Origin: Symbiodinium natans
Taxonomy: Eukaryota > Sar > Dinophyceae > Suessiales > Symbiodiniaceae
DNA: 64,000 bases
Direction of reading: 5' to 3'
Assembly (NCBI GenBank): GCA_905221605.1
Contig: CAJNDS010002625.1
Coordinates: 164,001-228,000, forward strand
This document shows, piece by piece, positions 33,546 through 44,409 of the stretch. How positions within the stretch are numbered: the stretch's first letter is position 1; each line of letters opens with the position of its first letter. Made by a program: the position numbers and the translations under genes. The notes beneath the pieces were generated by a model. The model ran no database searches. It was not told where the DNA came from and saw only the letters and a program-made list of their open reading frames with translations.

Positions 33546-34523
33546 TTTGGCAACAAGAGGGCCTGACTTCCGCAGTTCAGCCGCAAGACCCTCAGCGATG
33601 TGGTACAGCCTCTGCACCTGGTTGATCTGGTCATCGGCTTTGTCCAACTTCCGGCTCTCTTCCAACAGCTCTTCCTGGGCTTCGGTGTCTTCGTCCTTCT
33701 GGCAGGCTTGAGCTTCGATGGTCGAATCCTGGAGCATCTCCTCAATGTGTGCTTCGGTCTTCAAACAAAGGGACTGCATGGACTGGAACGATTCTTCAAG
33801 GCTGGCCACAGTTTCCTGGCTTTCAAAGAGTTGGTCTTTCAAGTCAGCCGCAACCTGCTCTTGAAGCGTCATGCTGTCTGTGTCTTTCGTCCCTGCTTCC
33901 TTCTGCGCATGCTCCTCTTTGACACGCAACAACTGAGTCAGTTGCAACTCATCTGCCGTCCTGCTGTCGATGGCAACCTGTATCTCCGAACGCAAGCTTG
34001 CTATCTGGCAATCTTTCTTGACCTTCTCAAAGCGCGCTTGCACTTCCTGCCGGGCTTCCTTTCTATGGAGGCACGCGCTCTCGTACTCCTCCGCTTCTTT
34101 CAGCTCTTCCTCGGCCACGTTCATCTCCTTTGCTTGCAATTGCGCGCTGCGGCCGAGGTCCTGAAGATGCTTCCGGAGCTCGTTTTCTTTGGACTTGGAC
34201 TCGTTCAGCTCTGAAGCGTACCGGAGCTGGAGAAGCTTGGCTTCTTCTCGCGCTGCCTCGGAGCACCTTTCAGTCAACTGAACATCCTTCTCCGCCAAAC
34301 TTGTTCTCAACTCCACAGCAGCAAGCTCCAAGCGTCTGCGCTCTTGTTCAAAAACGTCGACAGCCAGTTGGGCTGCCATGCTTGCAGTGCGATGCTCCTG
34401 GTTAATCACTGCCTTGAGCAAAATGCACTGGTCAAGAACGTGGTGGATACAAGCCAAATCACGGCTCCCAAACAAACCATGCCGCTGTGCAAGACCACGT
34501 CCTGTGGAAGGTGCATGAGGCAT
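33546..34523 (-). CDS. Coiled-coil protein exon
   Basis: From the first ATG (34523) the frame runs about 326 codons to a GTGAGG donor at 33545; without splicing it would stop just inside the telomere-like repeat. From about residue 48 onward it is a charged heptad-type coiled coil rich in Glu, Lys, Leu and Gln (for example EQERRRLELAAVELRTSLAE). An alternative 5' structure is possible: a different upstream frame (LPERHLVPLAEETAPQHSVV, 34640-34473) could be spliced in phase through a 50-bp GT-AG intron ending before TGCATTTTGC. No family-specific motif is seen; a structural role is a guess. Confidence 0.6.
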
Positions 34524-35010
34524 CGTCTTTCCTGCAATAAAAGAAAGGATTGGCAAATCTCCTCAAGAATCTGCACGACACTGTGTTGAGGTGCTGTCTC
34601 CTCGGCCAGTGGCACAAGGTGCCGCTCAGGCAGCGCCAAAGCCTCAAAACCGCTTCGGCTACATCATGGTAGGTGAACTCGGGCGCGTTGGGGGGGGGGG
34701 CTCTTCACATCTACTGCTCATAATTCAAGGTGCCAAAATGGGCATCAGCCCCCTTTAGTCCACATGGCATGTGCCACACATAACAGAAGGCTAAGGCGGC
34801 TAAGGGCAACACCAACGACACAACACTCTGCAAACAAAGCCGCCAACCTTCAAAGTTGGCATGTGCACTCCATGCACTTTCGTGTTGGAGACATGACCCT
34901 ACCGTAAGCATTGCCTGCGCAGACTGCTCCGAACAACGCGATGGCGTGGTCCATGCGCGCACGCCTACCTCAGAAACAAACACATCACAGCTCACAACAC
35001 CATTGCTACA

Positions 35011-35114
35011 TGGGGTTTACTTTATATGGGGTACCTTACTGGGGTCCCTATTGGAAGGGAATCCTACTATTAGGGGGGTCTAGATTACGTGTCCCCTGAC
35101 TTCGTAAACCCCCT
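35011..35114. mobile_element. Short MITE-like insertion, GGGGTCCCTAT family, copy 2
   Basis: A 104-bp segment with inverted ends TGGGGTTTAC and GTAAACCCCCTA. Its core is related to the segment at 32853-32940. Confidence 0.55.
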
Positions 35115-35219
35115 AGCTCTTGCAGAGCCATGCCTGCCACGTGTCGACGCAACATCTGCCGAAGAGAACGCTTCGACACGTCGGGTGCTGCAAGCTGAAG
35201 TGTACAAAACTCACGATGT

Positions 35220-35466
35220 GTGGTTTAGAGTTTAGGGTTTAGGGTTTACGGTTACCACAAACCACACGATAAACCGCCCCTTGATTCCACATGGGCCATG
35301 TGGAGGCTTCGTGCTTGAAGATCTGCTGCTGTGTGGTCTATTGTCGTGAGAACCAACCTCTTCCTCACCCGAAGCTGTGCTGGTTGAAATGGCTGCAAAA
35401 GGAATACAGGGTTTAGGGTTTAGGGTTTTGGGTTTAGGGTTTAGGGTTTTGGGTTTTGGGTTTTCG
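35220..35466. repeat. Two TTTAGGG arrays
   Basis: TTTAGGG units at 35222-35252, and TTTAGGG/TTTTGGG units at 35408-35466. Confidence 0.85.
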
Positions 35467-35739
35467 CACGTCGAGTGGCGCAAAGCTGTCGATCTGGCTA
35501 CGACGGCCGCATTGGCCGGGCAAGATGATGGCTTGACGTGGGCGAATGCGTTTGGCAAAGAGCAATTGTGGCAATTATGGGCTTGTGGCGGAAGTTTTGG
35601 GGCCGACAACCCTCAACCGACACTACGTAGCAGTCACTAGCAGTGAGGAAAACAAGGCAGAGCTTCCCTTGCTCCAGATCCTTGCGAACAGAAGGACAGA
35701 AGGTTCTATTTTCTTCATTTGAAAGATGAGACAAGGCTG

Positions 35740-35870
35740 ACTGAAAAGGTACTTCACGCCCGTTGCGGCGACCGAGGAGATGACTGTACACGAAAAAGCA
35801 ACCACGTTCGAGAACATAGTAAAGGCAAATAAAGGCAACCACAAGGTACGCAAGTCATACATCAGTACGG
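35740..35870 (-). CDS. Candidate exon with hydrophobic segments
   Basis: A frame reading YDLRTLWLPLFAFTMFSNVV and continuing hydrophobic looks like one or two membrane helices. Borders and family are unknown; a chance frame is possible. Confidence 0.2.
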
Positions 35871-35929
35871 CAAATGCGCAAGGCGTGCGAGGCCGGCTTG
35901 CCCTGGACTATCTTGCAGATGTTCTGCCT

Positions 35930-37680
35930 TGTCCCCCGCCATTCGAAGAGCGACACCGACGCCGCTGACTCGGCCTGCGCTGAAAGCTTCAGCACGGTCC
36001 GACGGTCTGGGGAAGTGGGGCACAGAAGGCGAGGCCTGCAGGACACAAGGGCTTTCTGTAAACTGCCGCGGACTTTCTACTCAAGACTTTAAGAGTCTGA
36101 AACCCACACTGCGCCCCCGCCTTGGTCACTGGTCGCATGTGGAAAGTTCAGGCGTCGCAACGACGGCCTGGATGGCACTGAGGCGCGCACTGCAGGGGCC
36201 TGTGGGATTCTTCAAATTGGTTGAAACATTGGTTTCGGGGTTGACTGCCAGACTTTGTTTTCAACAACTCACAGAAAACCCTATTCGTTGGTGGATTTGC
36301 ATGCGGGTTTCGGGCGTTCGGATGGGGGAGGCTACTTCCTTAGCCTTAACCCCGACCCATCTGCAACCCAGAACCCACATAAAATCCAGGGCCCACCTAC
36401 CACTGTCCGCCCCACCGCCCCGCCCCAAACTCTCTTCTCCATTCCTCTCTCCTCGCCCCCTCCCTCCCTCGTCCTTGTCCTGTCGTCCACGCCGTCCGCG
36501 GCCTCGCCCGCGCCGTCCGCGGCCGCCGCCCCGTCCGCGCCGTCCGTGGCCTCGTCCGCGTCGCTCTTGCTCTTGCACGTCGTCCTGTCCGATCTGGTCG
36601 TCTGTGGCGGAAAAATTCCTTGGTTCCCATGAAGATGGCAAGGCACGCAAACGTACGGCAAACATTCAGCTCAGAGTCTGCTCAGACTCTATCTCCTGGG
36701 CGATGCGCTCAGCCTCGGGCAGAAACTCACACCCCAAGGTCCCTGACACGCATTCTATCTGCAAAAACAACCACACTAGAAGAGCCCGCAATCTCCAAGC
36801 TCACATGGGCAACTCCCCCAGCCCAAAACCTGAGCTTGCAACTGTCGGCTCATGGCCAACGAAACCCCGGACTAATACAAGGCACATTCGAAGATCAATC
36901 AGCGCCTACCCCGAAACCGAAACCCTCACTGCCCACTGTCACTGACATGTCGAAAGATCACGCGCCGTAGACCCATAAAGCTGCATGGCTGTCTTCTTAG
37001 GGGATTAGGCATCAGCTCTTGCAATGTTCTGTTTTCCTCGAGAGCCGAGAGCCGATGGAGAGGTTTTCCTCTTCCTCGAGTTTCTACGGGCTGTAGTGGC
37101 CTGATCCAATGATGGCTTTTTTCAAATGCCTGAGGGTTGTGCAGCGTGAAGGTGAGTGGGGAACCCTACAATGACAAACCAGACTGGTAGCCTCAGTCGG
37201 GGCTGATAAGTGGAAGAGTTTGCTCAAGACGGAACCCCCAACCCTGAACAGCGACGCGAAACTGAGAAGCTCGCTTGTTGCCGCATCTCTTCTGAGATAT
37301 TGGTGAGAGTGGTTGTGTAGTGGTCCTGCCTCATCAGGCAATCCCATCGACACTCGATGGCAACTCGAGTCCTCACGTCACGGTATGAGCTTGCAGGGGC
37401 GCTATCAAACTGGCACCAGGCCTCTGAGCGGGGAGCACACCGCTTGCTGACAGACAAGACACGTCTGGGAACTCCCTTCTTTGCAAACAGACTCTGAAGG
37501 GCGGGCACCGGTTTGGGCATTTCTGGGCAGCACACAGTCGCGATCCTGCGCCAGCCATGTCAAGATGCATATTGTTGGTACCAGAAAAAGCTGAAGAGCT
37601 GAGAGAAAGCTGAGGAAAAAATGAAAAAAATCTGAGAAAGAGCTGTTCTCTCTATAGGCTCCTTGCCCGCGGGGTCCCCA
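35930..37680. other. Stretch without a supported gene; GC-rich minisatellite
   Basis: A GCCGTCCGC-type minisatellite (36480-36580) produces long Pro/Arg-rich frames on both strands, including a 338-codon plus frame that I regard as chance. Confidence 0.35.
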
Positions 37681-37689
37681 CGCTAGGCC

Positions 37690-37960
37690 CTCGGAGGGGC
37701 CACTGAGCCTTTTGAGCACTGCAGAACTCCCCGCCATGCCCGGCATGCCCGGCATATTGGGCACCGAAAGTTCCGAAAGGTTTTGTAGGTGCAGTTGAGG
37801 TTGGGGCCCTTCACACCCCTCTGGAATACCCGGCATGCCCGGCATGCCCCGCATAAACCCGGCATGCACAGCATATTGGGCAGCGAAAGGTTCTCAAAGG
37901 TTGGAGCCCTTCACACCTCCTGGAATACCCGACATGCCCGGACATGCCCGGCATGTTGTT
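37690..37960. repeat. CCGGCATGCC palindrome repeats
   Basis: A unit of about 110-125 bp containing CCCGGCATGCCCGGCAT, GCATATTGGGCA and GGCCCTTCACACC is present two to three times (around 37738, 37828 and 37926). GGCATGCC is self-complementary, so the locus can form hairpins. Confidence 0.65.
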
Positions 37961-38562
37961 CGTTCTCGTTTGACATCGGCGAAAGCGTGTACATCCAGAG
38001 CGGAGCCAGGCTGGCCATCGACGCCCGGCACCCTCATTTCGCCTAGCTCCCCATCGGCGCGTGCACGGGGCCTAGGCTGGCGGCGTGGATCTCCTCCAAC
38101 TTCGACGCGGCCACCTACACCGCGGAAACAACGAGCTGGATATCTCCTGGGACGGCGTGCGCATCATCCTGAGCTGCGGCAGCGCTTCACAGACACGGGC
38201 TCCTATCCGCCAGGCAGCATGAGTCCATTCAAGTTCGTCTTGCTCCGAAGGGGCCTCCATGGGGAGAAGAGGGGCAGTTGAATTGGAGCCTTGAGATGAG
38301 CCTTCCTGCCCGTACCTGGTCTGTAGAAAAAAGCTGCCAAAGGCATGTGCGATCAAGATGCCCGAAGAAGGGCGACAGTTGGACTGTTGGAAGTCCCGGG
38401 CTAGCCGGCATGCCATAATCGAAATGGAGCTCTAAAACCATGGATTCCTACAGTAAAGGATGCCGCTGGCTCACGCCGCCCGGTCGCAAAACAGGGGACC
38501 GGGGAGTGAGGCCCATGCGCCTGGCTTCGGCATGTCAGCTTTGAGCCTGGAAACACTTCCAA

Positions 38563-38640
38563 CAGTACCATAATAGTACTTTCCTAGTAATATAAGAGTA
38601 CAAAAAAGTACTAGTATAGTACTATTATAGTACTATTTCA
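38563..38640. repeat. GTACT-rich palindromic patch
   Basis: Several AGTACT palindromes with ATTATAGTACTATT and AGTACTAGTATAGTACT arranged as an imperfect hairpin. Confidence 0.5.
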
Positions 38641-39320
38641 CTCCCAAAAGTATCTAGAGATATCTTAAGTTCGCAAGCTATCCACTAAATGCAAAGACAA
38701 GCCCAAAAGAAAGGATACACCCCGTCTCAAAGACTTGTTGAGTCTGATAGGTTGAGCATGTTAACACAATCACACGGTTGCTGTTCATGTGACACAGTAC
38801 GAGGGCGGAGACTCTTTTGCATCCACGGGGAAAGCTGCGCTTTGCGGTGGAACTCAGAAGGTGCTCGCCATTCAGGGAGCACATGCATGCAGCTTGCAAA
38901 GAACCCCCTTCCCCCGAAAAGACGAGACTGCACATTAAGACTGTACATTAATTAGGCTACAGTATACTGCAGTATCTGGCAGTCGACCAGAGGCTAAATT
39001 CGTAACTGCGGCATACTGCCGAATCTGAGTGTAGGCAATGGCCTGATCCTACACCAACTGCAGTACACTGAAGTCTCAGGCTGACAATGGCGAGTGGAAG
39101 TGTCGGGCACGAACGAACTAGCTCCAGGTACGAGCTCGGCTCCAGGGATCTGTTATGTAACAGAGATTGGGTTCAATTCTGCAGGCCTCTACAGACGCAG
39201 ACTTACACAAGGATTGGGTATAAATCGGCTTGTCTATGAGTCAGTATGTATAAAAAAAGTGGTATGGTATGAAAAGATCTACGCATGTATGTACACAATC
39301 CATATATACATAAGCACATA

Positions 39321-39347
39321 TACATATATATATATATATATATATAT
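39321..39347. repeat. TA microsatellite flanking TIR element B (left)
   Basis: TATATA tract directly outside the left terminus of element B. The right side is ATATATATG followed by GTATGCAT units (40699-40732). Confidence 0.85.
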
Positions 39348-39539
39348 GGTACCCCCCCCCCCCATATGCCCACACTTTTTCCTCTCAGGTGCCATGGTAG
39401 GGTTTAGAGGTTTAGGATTTCGAAGCCTCCTAGGGCAGCGAGCACGAAAGCGCTCTACTGTACCAATGTTTTCGGCCCACCAAAAGAGCCAAAACACTGT
39501 AGTCCCAAAAAAACCCATATTTTTAAGCCAAAACAAGCA

Positions 39540-39955
39540 AAAATGCTGTACAGTCCCCAAAAACCAAGAAAAAAAGTTTAGAGACCTTGGACGCCGAATG
39601 GCCTGGAGGTCTACAAACTTTGTTTTTTTTTGTTTTTTTTGGGACAGTACAGCATTTTAAACATTTGTTTCTTTTTGGAACAGTACAGCACTTTGGAGGC
39701 CTGGGACTACAAAAACGCTGTACTGTCCCCAAACAACCAATCTTTTTCAGCCAAAACAAGCAAAAATGCTGTACTGTCCCAAAAATACCGAAAAAAAAAA
39801 AACCAAAGCTTAGAGACCTTGGACGCCAAGTGGCCTGGAGGTCTACAAACTTTGGTTTTTTGGTTTGTTTGGGACAGTACAGCATTTTTGCATTGCTTGC
39901 TTTAAAAACATTGTTTTTTTGGGACAGTACAGCACTTTGGAGGCCTGGGGCTTCC
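39540..39955. repeat. About 230-bp repeat with AGTACAGCATTTT inverted copies
   Basis: The segment TTAGAGACCTTGGACGCC to GGGACAGTACAGCATTTT occurs at about 39578-39657 and again at 39808-39888 with few changes. Complementary AAAATGCTGTACTGTCCC lies between them, so both direct and inverted pairing are possible. Confidence 0.75.
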
Positions 39956-39979
39956 TATTCGCTTTTATCCGAAAACAGT

Positions 39980-40530
39980 TTGATAGGACTCCTATGAATT
40001 CAATGAAAGATTCCTACTTATTTTCATAGGATGCCAATAAAGTTTCATAGGGTTCCTAATTATTGTAATAAGGCTCCCACTAATGCAATAAGATTCCTAC
40101 CAGTTTCAGGGCTCTTACTCATGTTAATGGGATTCGTATTCATGTTTAATAGGGCTCTCATTCGTTTGAAAGGGATTCCTATTGGTTTAGGCTCATATTA
40201 ATTTTTAGTAGGATTCCTATTATTTGGGGGTTCACACTCTTTTTTATACCCATTCATTCCTTCTAATTCCAGTAGGGGCCCTCTTCAGTTTATTGGGATT
40301 CCTGTCAAGTAAAATTGGGTTCTCATTAACTTTAACCGGGTTCCTATTCATGTTAATAGGATTCCTATGGATTTAATTAGAGGATTCCTATTTTTCTGTC
40401 TATTGGATTCCAAAAAGATTTCATAGTTTGCCTAGTTAGAAAAGAGGGTTCCTACAAATGTAATATGATTCCTATCAATTGTTAATAGGATTCTGTCATT
40501 TGAATAGGGTTCCCATAGGATTTCTATTTA
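39980..40530. repeat. Degenerate GGATTCCTA array
   Basis: More than 15 loose units of AGGATTCCTAT or AGGGTTCC separated by about 20-35 bp of AT-rich spacer such as TTTCATAGG and AATTTTAATAGG. Confidence 0.65.
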
Positions 40531-41009
40531 AATTCTTAGCATGCAACCCACAATCTCGAGCAAATTTATGTCACTTTTGCTGGAGTTTTTATGGGAGTCC
40601 CTCCCTCCTATTAAAGCCACCGCGCATGGCGCGGAACGTAGTATTTTTATCTCGAATCCATGCTGAAGCGTGGGCGCATCGGGGGGGGGGGGGGTAGCAT
40701 ATATATGTATGCATGTATGCATGTATGCATGTGCTTTTGGCCGACATCGTTTGTTGTTTCTTGGATGTTCGGGATTCGGAGCTGAAGGCTTAGGCCCGAG
40801 CCTGCTCGGTACCTGAACCTGCCCTTCGGCCCGGCTGGAAGAACTCGCCCTAGGCAGGTCAGCCGTCTAAAGGCCTACAGCAGATTGTCGAAACTACATA
40901 CCGGAACACGCCATTTAGACCTAGACCACTTGTCTGCAATTGAGCTGACATCAAGCTTAAATGCTCGGATGTGCCTGTGACATCCCTGGCTCTGGCTGGA
41001 AGCAACTTG

Positions 41010-42404
41010 CTAATTCCAGGCCCTCAAAGGTCCGGCTGCGGCTAGCAGCTTGCCCTTCTCCGTGAGCCCCCAGCCCAGCTCATGTGAGCGGTTTGGCGTC
41101 TCGAAGAAGGCGGGGTCGATGCTCGAAGCCTCCGTGAGGTGCTGCTCTGCTTCTGCCAGCTCGCCCATCTCCTTGCACACCAGGCCCAGCTCATGCAGAG
41201 TCACGGCCATCTCATGGTTTGGAGACTCTCCGCAGAGGGCGCGCTCCATGCCCAAAGCCTCCGTGAGGTGCTGCTTTGCGGCTGCCAGGTCGCCCCTCTC
41301 CTTGAACACCAAGCCCAGGTCATGCAGAGTCACGGCCACCTCAAGGTTTGGAGACTCTTCGAAGACGGCGCGCTTCATGACCAAAGCCTCCCTGAGGCGC
41401 CGCTCTGCTTCTGGCAGCTTGCCCTTCCTCTTGAGAACTAGGCCCAGCCTATGCAGAGTCAGTGCCACCTCCCGGTTTGGAGCCCCTTCGAAGATGGCCC
41501 TCTCCATGTCCAAAGCCTCCGTGAGGAGTCGCTCTGCTTCTGGCAGCTCGCCCTTCTCCTTGAACACCAGGCCCAGCTCATGCAGAGTCACAGCCACTGA
41601 CCGGTTTGGAGCCTCTCCGAAGACGGCGCGCTTCATGTCCAAAGCCTCCGTGAGGAGTCGCTGTGCTTCTGGCAGCTCGCCCATCTCCTTGCACACTAGG
41701 CCCAGCTCATGCAGAGTCACGGCCACCTCAAGGTTTGGAGACTCTCCGCAGAGGGCGCGCTCCATGTCCAAAGCCTCCGTGAGGTGCTGCTTTGCGGCTG
41801 CCGGCTCGCCCTTCTCCTTGAGCACCGTGCCCAGCTCACGCAGAGCGATTGCCAGCTCAGGGCTCTCGGCATGTTGCTCCCTCAACTGCTTCACCGCATC
41901 CTCAAGCGCATCCTCGGCATCTGCGGGCTTCCCGATGGAGCGGCAGTGGAGACTGAAGCCCAACACGCGTGCAAGTTTACTTTCGGCCCCGCCTTTCCTC
42001 GCCCACTTGATGCAGGCCTTGCAGATGTCGAGATTGCAGCGTCGACATGAACGTCCTCGCCATCGCCGAATACCTTTACGGCATCCATCGCAGATCCAAG
42101 CCGGCTTGCAGATTTTTTCCAGCTTTGCGTGGATGGGGCAGGAACTCTTGGAAATCATATCTTGCAAGAGCTGCCGCCGCTGCACGGAGAAACCTTCCAG
42201 CTCCTCAGCCACCGGCTCCAGCAACTCACTTGCAGTGCCTTGGTCGGGCACTCCGGAGGAGCTCGTGGGCTGGGTGAAGATGTCGGCCTCGGCCGGGGCG
42301 CTGCCTATGTTGCTGCCAGCTCCCTGCTCCTGTCGATCTCCTTTGTGGCCGGCGTCATTCGTGTCAGCCTCCGGCTCCTGCGCAGATGGTACCAGGTCAA
42401 GCGT
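41010..42404 (-). CDS. ZZ-type zinc finger plus kinesin-light-chain-like TPR protein
   Basis: The frame is open from an acceptor (TATATGTAG then ACGCTT) at 42404 to the stop at 41010, so the first exon with the start is missing. The N-terminal region is disordered. At about 42096-42010 comes a ZZ-like finger, CDGCRKGIRRWRGRSC then C-x2-C-x4-C-x2-C spacing. The remaining 310 residues are about seven 42-residue TPRs of the kinesin-light-chain type, with a consensus near VAVTLHELGLVxKExGELPEAExLL and ALDMxRAxxGExPN. The finger and TPRs both mediate protein contacts, suggesting an adaptor. The repeats are almost identical at DNA level (126-bp unit), a sign of recent expansion or gene conversion. 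Confidence 0.8.
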   Translation of the reverse strand, partial: TLDLVPSAQEPEADTNDAGHKGDRQEQGAGSNIGSAPAEADIFTQPTSSSGVPDQGTASELLEPVAEELEGFSVQRRQLLQDMISKSSCPIHAKLEKICKPAWICDGCRKGIRRWRGRSCRRCNLDICKACIKWARKGGAESKLARVLGFSLHCRSIGKPADAEDALEDAVKQLREQHAESPELAIALRELGTVLKEKGEPAAAKQHLTEALDMERALCGESPNLEVAVTLHELGLVCKEMGELPEAQRLLTEALDMKRAVFGEAPNRSVAVTLHELGLVFKEKGELPEAERLLTEALDMERAIFEGAPNREVALTLHRLGLVLKRKGKLPEAERRLREALVMKRAVFEESPNLEVAVTLHDLGLVFKERGDLAAAKQHLTEALGMERALCGESPNHEMAVTLHELGLVCKEMGELAEAEQHLTEASSIDPAFFETPNRSHELGWGLTEKGKLLAAAGPLRAWN

Positions 42405-42559
42405 CTACATATACACATAGTTATGCCGGTCAATCTCAAATTTCGGTCTACTACCCCGACATATCAGACAAGTACAACAGCCAACGCTATCATGAGGACT
42501 CGCTCAAGAGCGCACGCAGGTTGAAAGTGTCTGAATTGTACTCCACGCATGCCACCGAC

Positions 42560-43655
42560 TGCCACTGACATTTTCCCGAGTCCGCATCAAGGTTCGTTGA
42601 TGGAGCGTTCTTCACCTGAGTTTTGCAAAGCTGTCAACGTGTTGGGCTGAATGGGACAGGAGGCATGCACGGGCTCCCTCTGAACAGAAGTGACAGAATC
42701 ATTGACTCTCGCCGATGTCCTCCAAGCTGAGGTTTGCGGAGTCGAAGGGAGACAACTCCGAAGGCGACAAGGCGTTGTTCGGGAGCGTTGTTTTGCGAAC
42801 GCATGTGGGGGTGAAAATGCATCGGTGCCTGGATCCTTTTGGAGCGTTTACGATGCTCCGGCTCCTTTGTTGCTACACACGAGAAGGTTCTTATCCTGGT
42901 ACAGTTTCAAAGCCAAGCGAAAAGTTGGTTGCTAGCTCGCTGGTGGTCGCTGCTGCTCTGCTGGTCTCTTGTGTCGCTTATATTGACTGCAGGCAGTCCC
43001 CAAACCCGACACGGAGGCCTCGATTTACAGTGAGCAACAGACGGCCATGGCAAGCAAGGAGCCCAAGGGAAACGAGGACCACTCGCATACAACAGCCACC
43101 ACAGCAGGTGGGCCACTATTTTAGGCCTCCGCTGAACCTGCGTCACCCCTCAGAAGTCTTGTCGGTACCGTTGATTACGTCTGCAGGAACAATCGTGACC
43201 ACAAGTCTTCCGGCGGCTGTTATCCTGCCATTCTCTGGCCCGGGTCTTCTACAGCTACCAAACCGTCACCGGAATTCGGCCTGCAGCTTGCACTCCAAAC
43301 CTCAACGATCTCTGAATTGTTGCACTGCCCAGCAGCTGGGATGCGCTTCGGTCGCCATAGAATGTGGGGATTTTGGTCCTACCAACAGCAGCAGGAACGG
43401 CTGTACTTGGCAAAAGTCAGCTTGTCCATGTGTACATCGCAGCTACCAGCACTAACACTGCATCTCGCCGAGGGACTTCGGGCCGGGTACGGTTTCTCGC
43501 TTGCACACATGTTTCTCGCGTGCATGCACAAGGAGACCAATGATTCAACCCATAGGTCGGAGTGGCTCAAGAAGGCAACTTCAGTTCACACCGGCAGGCC
43601 TGGTGGTAGTGGTACCTCTTTAGGCTCTGCACCAACCTCCTGAGAAGCAGCAATA
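42560..43655. other. Stretch without a firm gene
   Basis: A 246-codon plus frame (42715-43455) has one hydrophobic segment (VASSLVVAAALLVSCVAYI) that could be a membrane anchor, but no other support. It runs against the local gene direction and I do not call it. Confidence 0.3.
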
Positions 43656-43889
43656 TCATCAATCAGGGTGGTCTTGTGGGAAGCGTAGAATTAGAAGGAA
43701 GGCCGAGGCACAGGACGCAGAAGGCCGCCCTCCGACATGCTGCAACGCCAGGCCGATGAAGTTGTAGCACTTGCAAGACCTCCACGAGAACTGCCTGGGT
43801 CGTTCGCACATGTCCTCATGTGAAACCCAGGAGCAGAGATCAAGGGGCATAAGAGTTCCCAGGATGCCCACTCTTAGTCCAGGGAGGGT

Positions 43890-44330
43890 ACTCCCCAAAG
43901 AGCATTCGCAATGCTCTCAGACTCTCGGGAGTTTGTCAGGATTTCTGTGGTAGACACTGGCCTTTGGGTCATCCACGCGGGCAGAGTCCGGGTCTTGCTC
44001 AGGGTATCCAAGCAGATCCAGCACCTCTGCAGCTCTCGAAACCACCCTAAATCTTTAGATGAACAATGCCGCGCGAGAGCTCTTCCACACTCCCCTCCCC
44101 AGTTCCACCAGGCCTCTCTCGCCAGCGGCTTGATCTTCTGAGCAGCTCGGAGGTGCTGCACTGCCACGGAGAGGCTGGCGTCCAGGGCCCGAGCAGCCAA
44201 CGATTTCATCTCCGCAAAAATCATCAGAATCTGCGGGGGCGCGGAGCAGTCGCGCCACACAACGGTGACGGTCCCGTTGCGCAGGTCACGATCTCGAGCT
44301 TCCATAGTCTCCTGCGGACATGCCATGACG
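43890..44330 (-). CDS. Candidate exon, unknown protein
   Basis: A frame including ILMIFAEMKSLAARALDASL and IKPLAREAWWNWGGECG is helix-rich and coding-like. The opposite strand is open too. No domain is recognised and the borders are open. Confidence 0.25.
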
Positions 44331-44409
44331 ATACTGGAACTTCGGCAAGCAGTGCACCAATTGCACAATTGCCCCCATGTATCGCCGACGGCATGTTCGT
44401 CCACCCAGG

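Larger units (their letters stand above)
39348..40698. mobile_element. TIR element B (non-coding, about 1.35 kb)
   Basis: The left end reads GGTACC followed by a C-run and ATATGCCCACA. The right end, read on the other strand, is GCTACC, a C-run and GATGCGCCCACG. Both match element A (GGTCAC, C-run, AATGGACCCACC). TA-rich microsatellite lies outside both ends. The interior has an inverted/direct repeat block (39460-39960) built on GGGACAGTACAGCATTTT and its complement, then a degenerate array of GGATTCCTA units (39980-40530). No gene is supported inside. I infer a relative of element A in the same non-autonomous family. Confidence 0.6.

Noticed and set aside
35929-36945. 338-codon plus-strand frame with Pro/Arg-rich middle
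   Set aside because: The length depends on a GC-rich minisatellite; no domain, and opposite to local gene direction.
38950-39080. Inverted CAGTATACTGCAGT / CAGTGTACTGCAGT pair as a MITE
   Set aside because: Only 14 bp match, no target duplication and no second copy found.
41050-42420. 456-codon plus-strand frame opposite the TPR gene
   Set aside because: Periodic Ser/Arg-rich shadow of the 126-bp TPR repeat on the other strand.
42715-43455. Plus-strand membrane-anchored protein of 246 residues
   Set aside because: One hydrophobic stretch only, no homology cue, against gene direction; chance frames of this size occur in this sequence.
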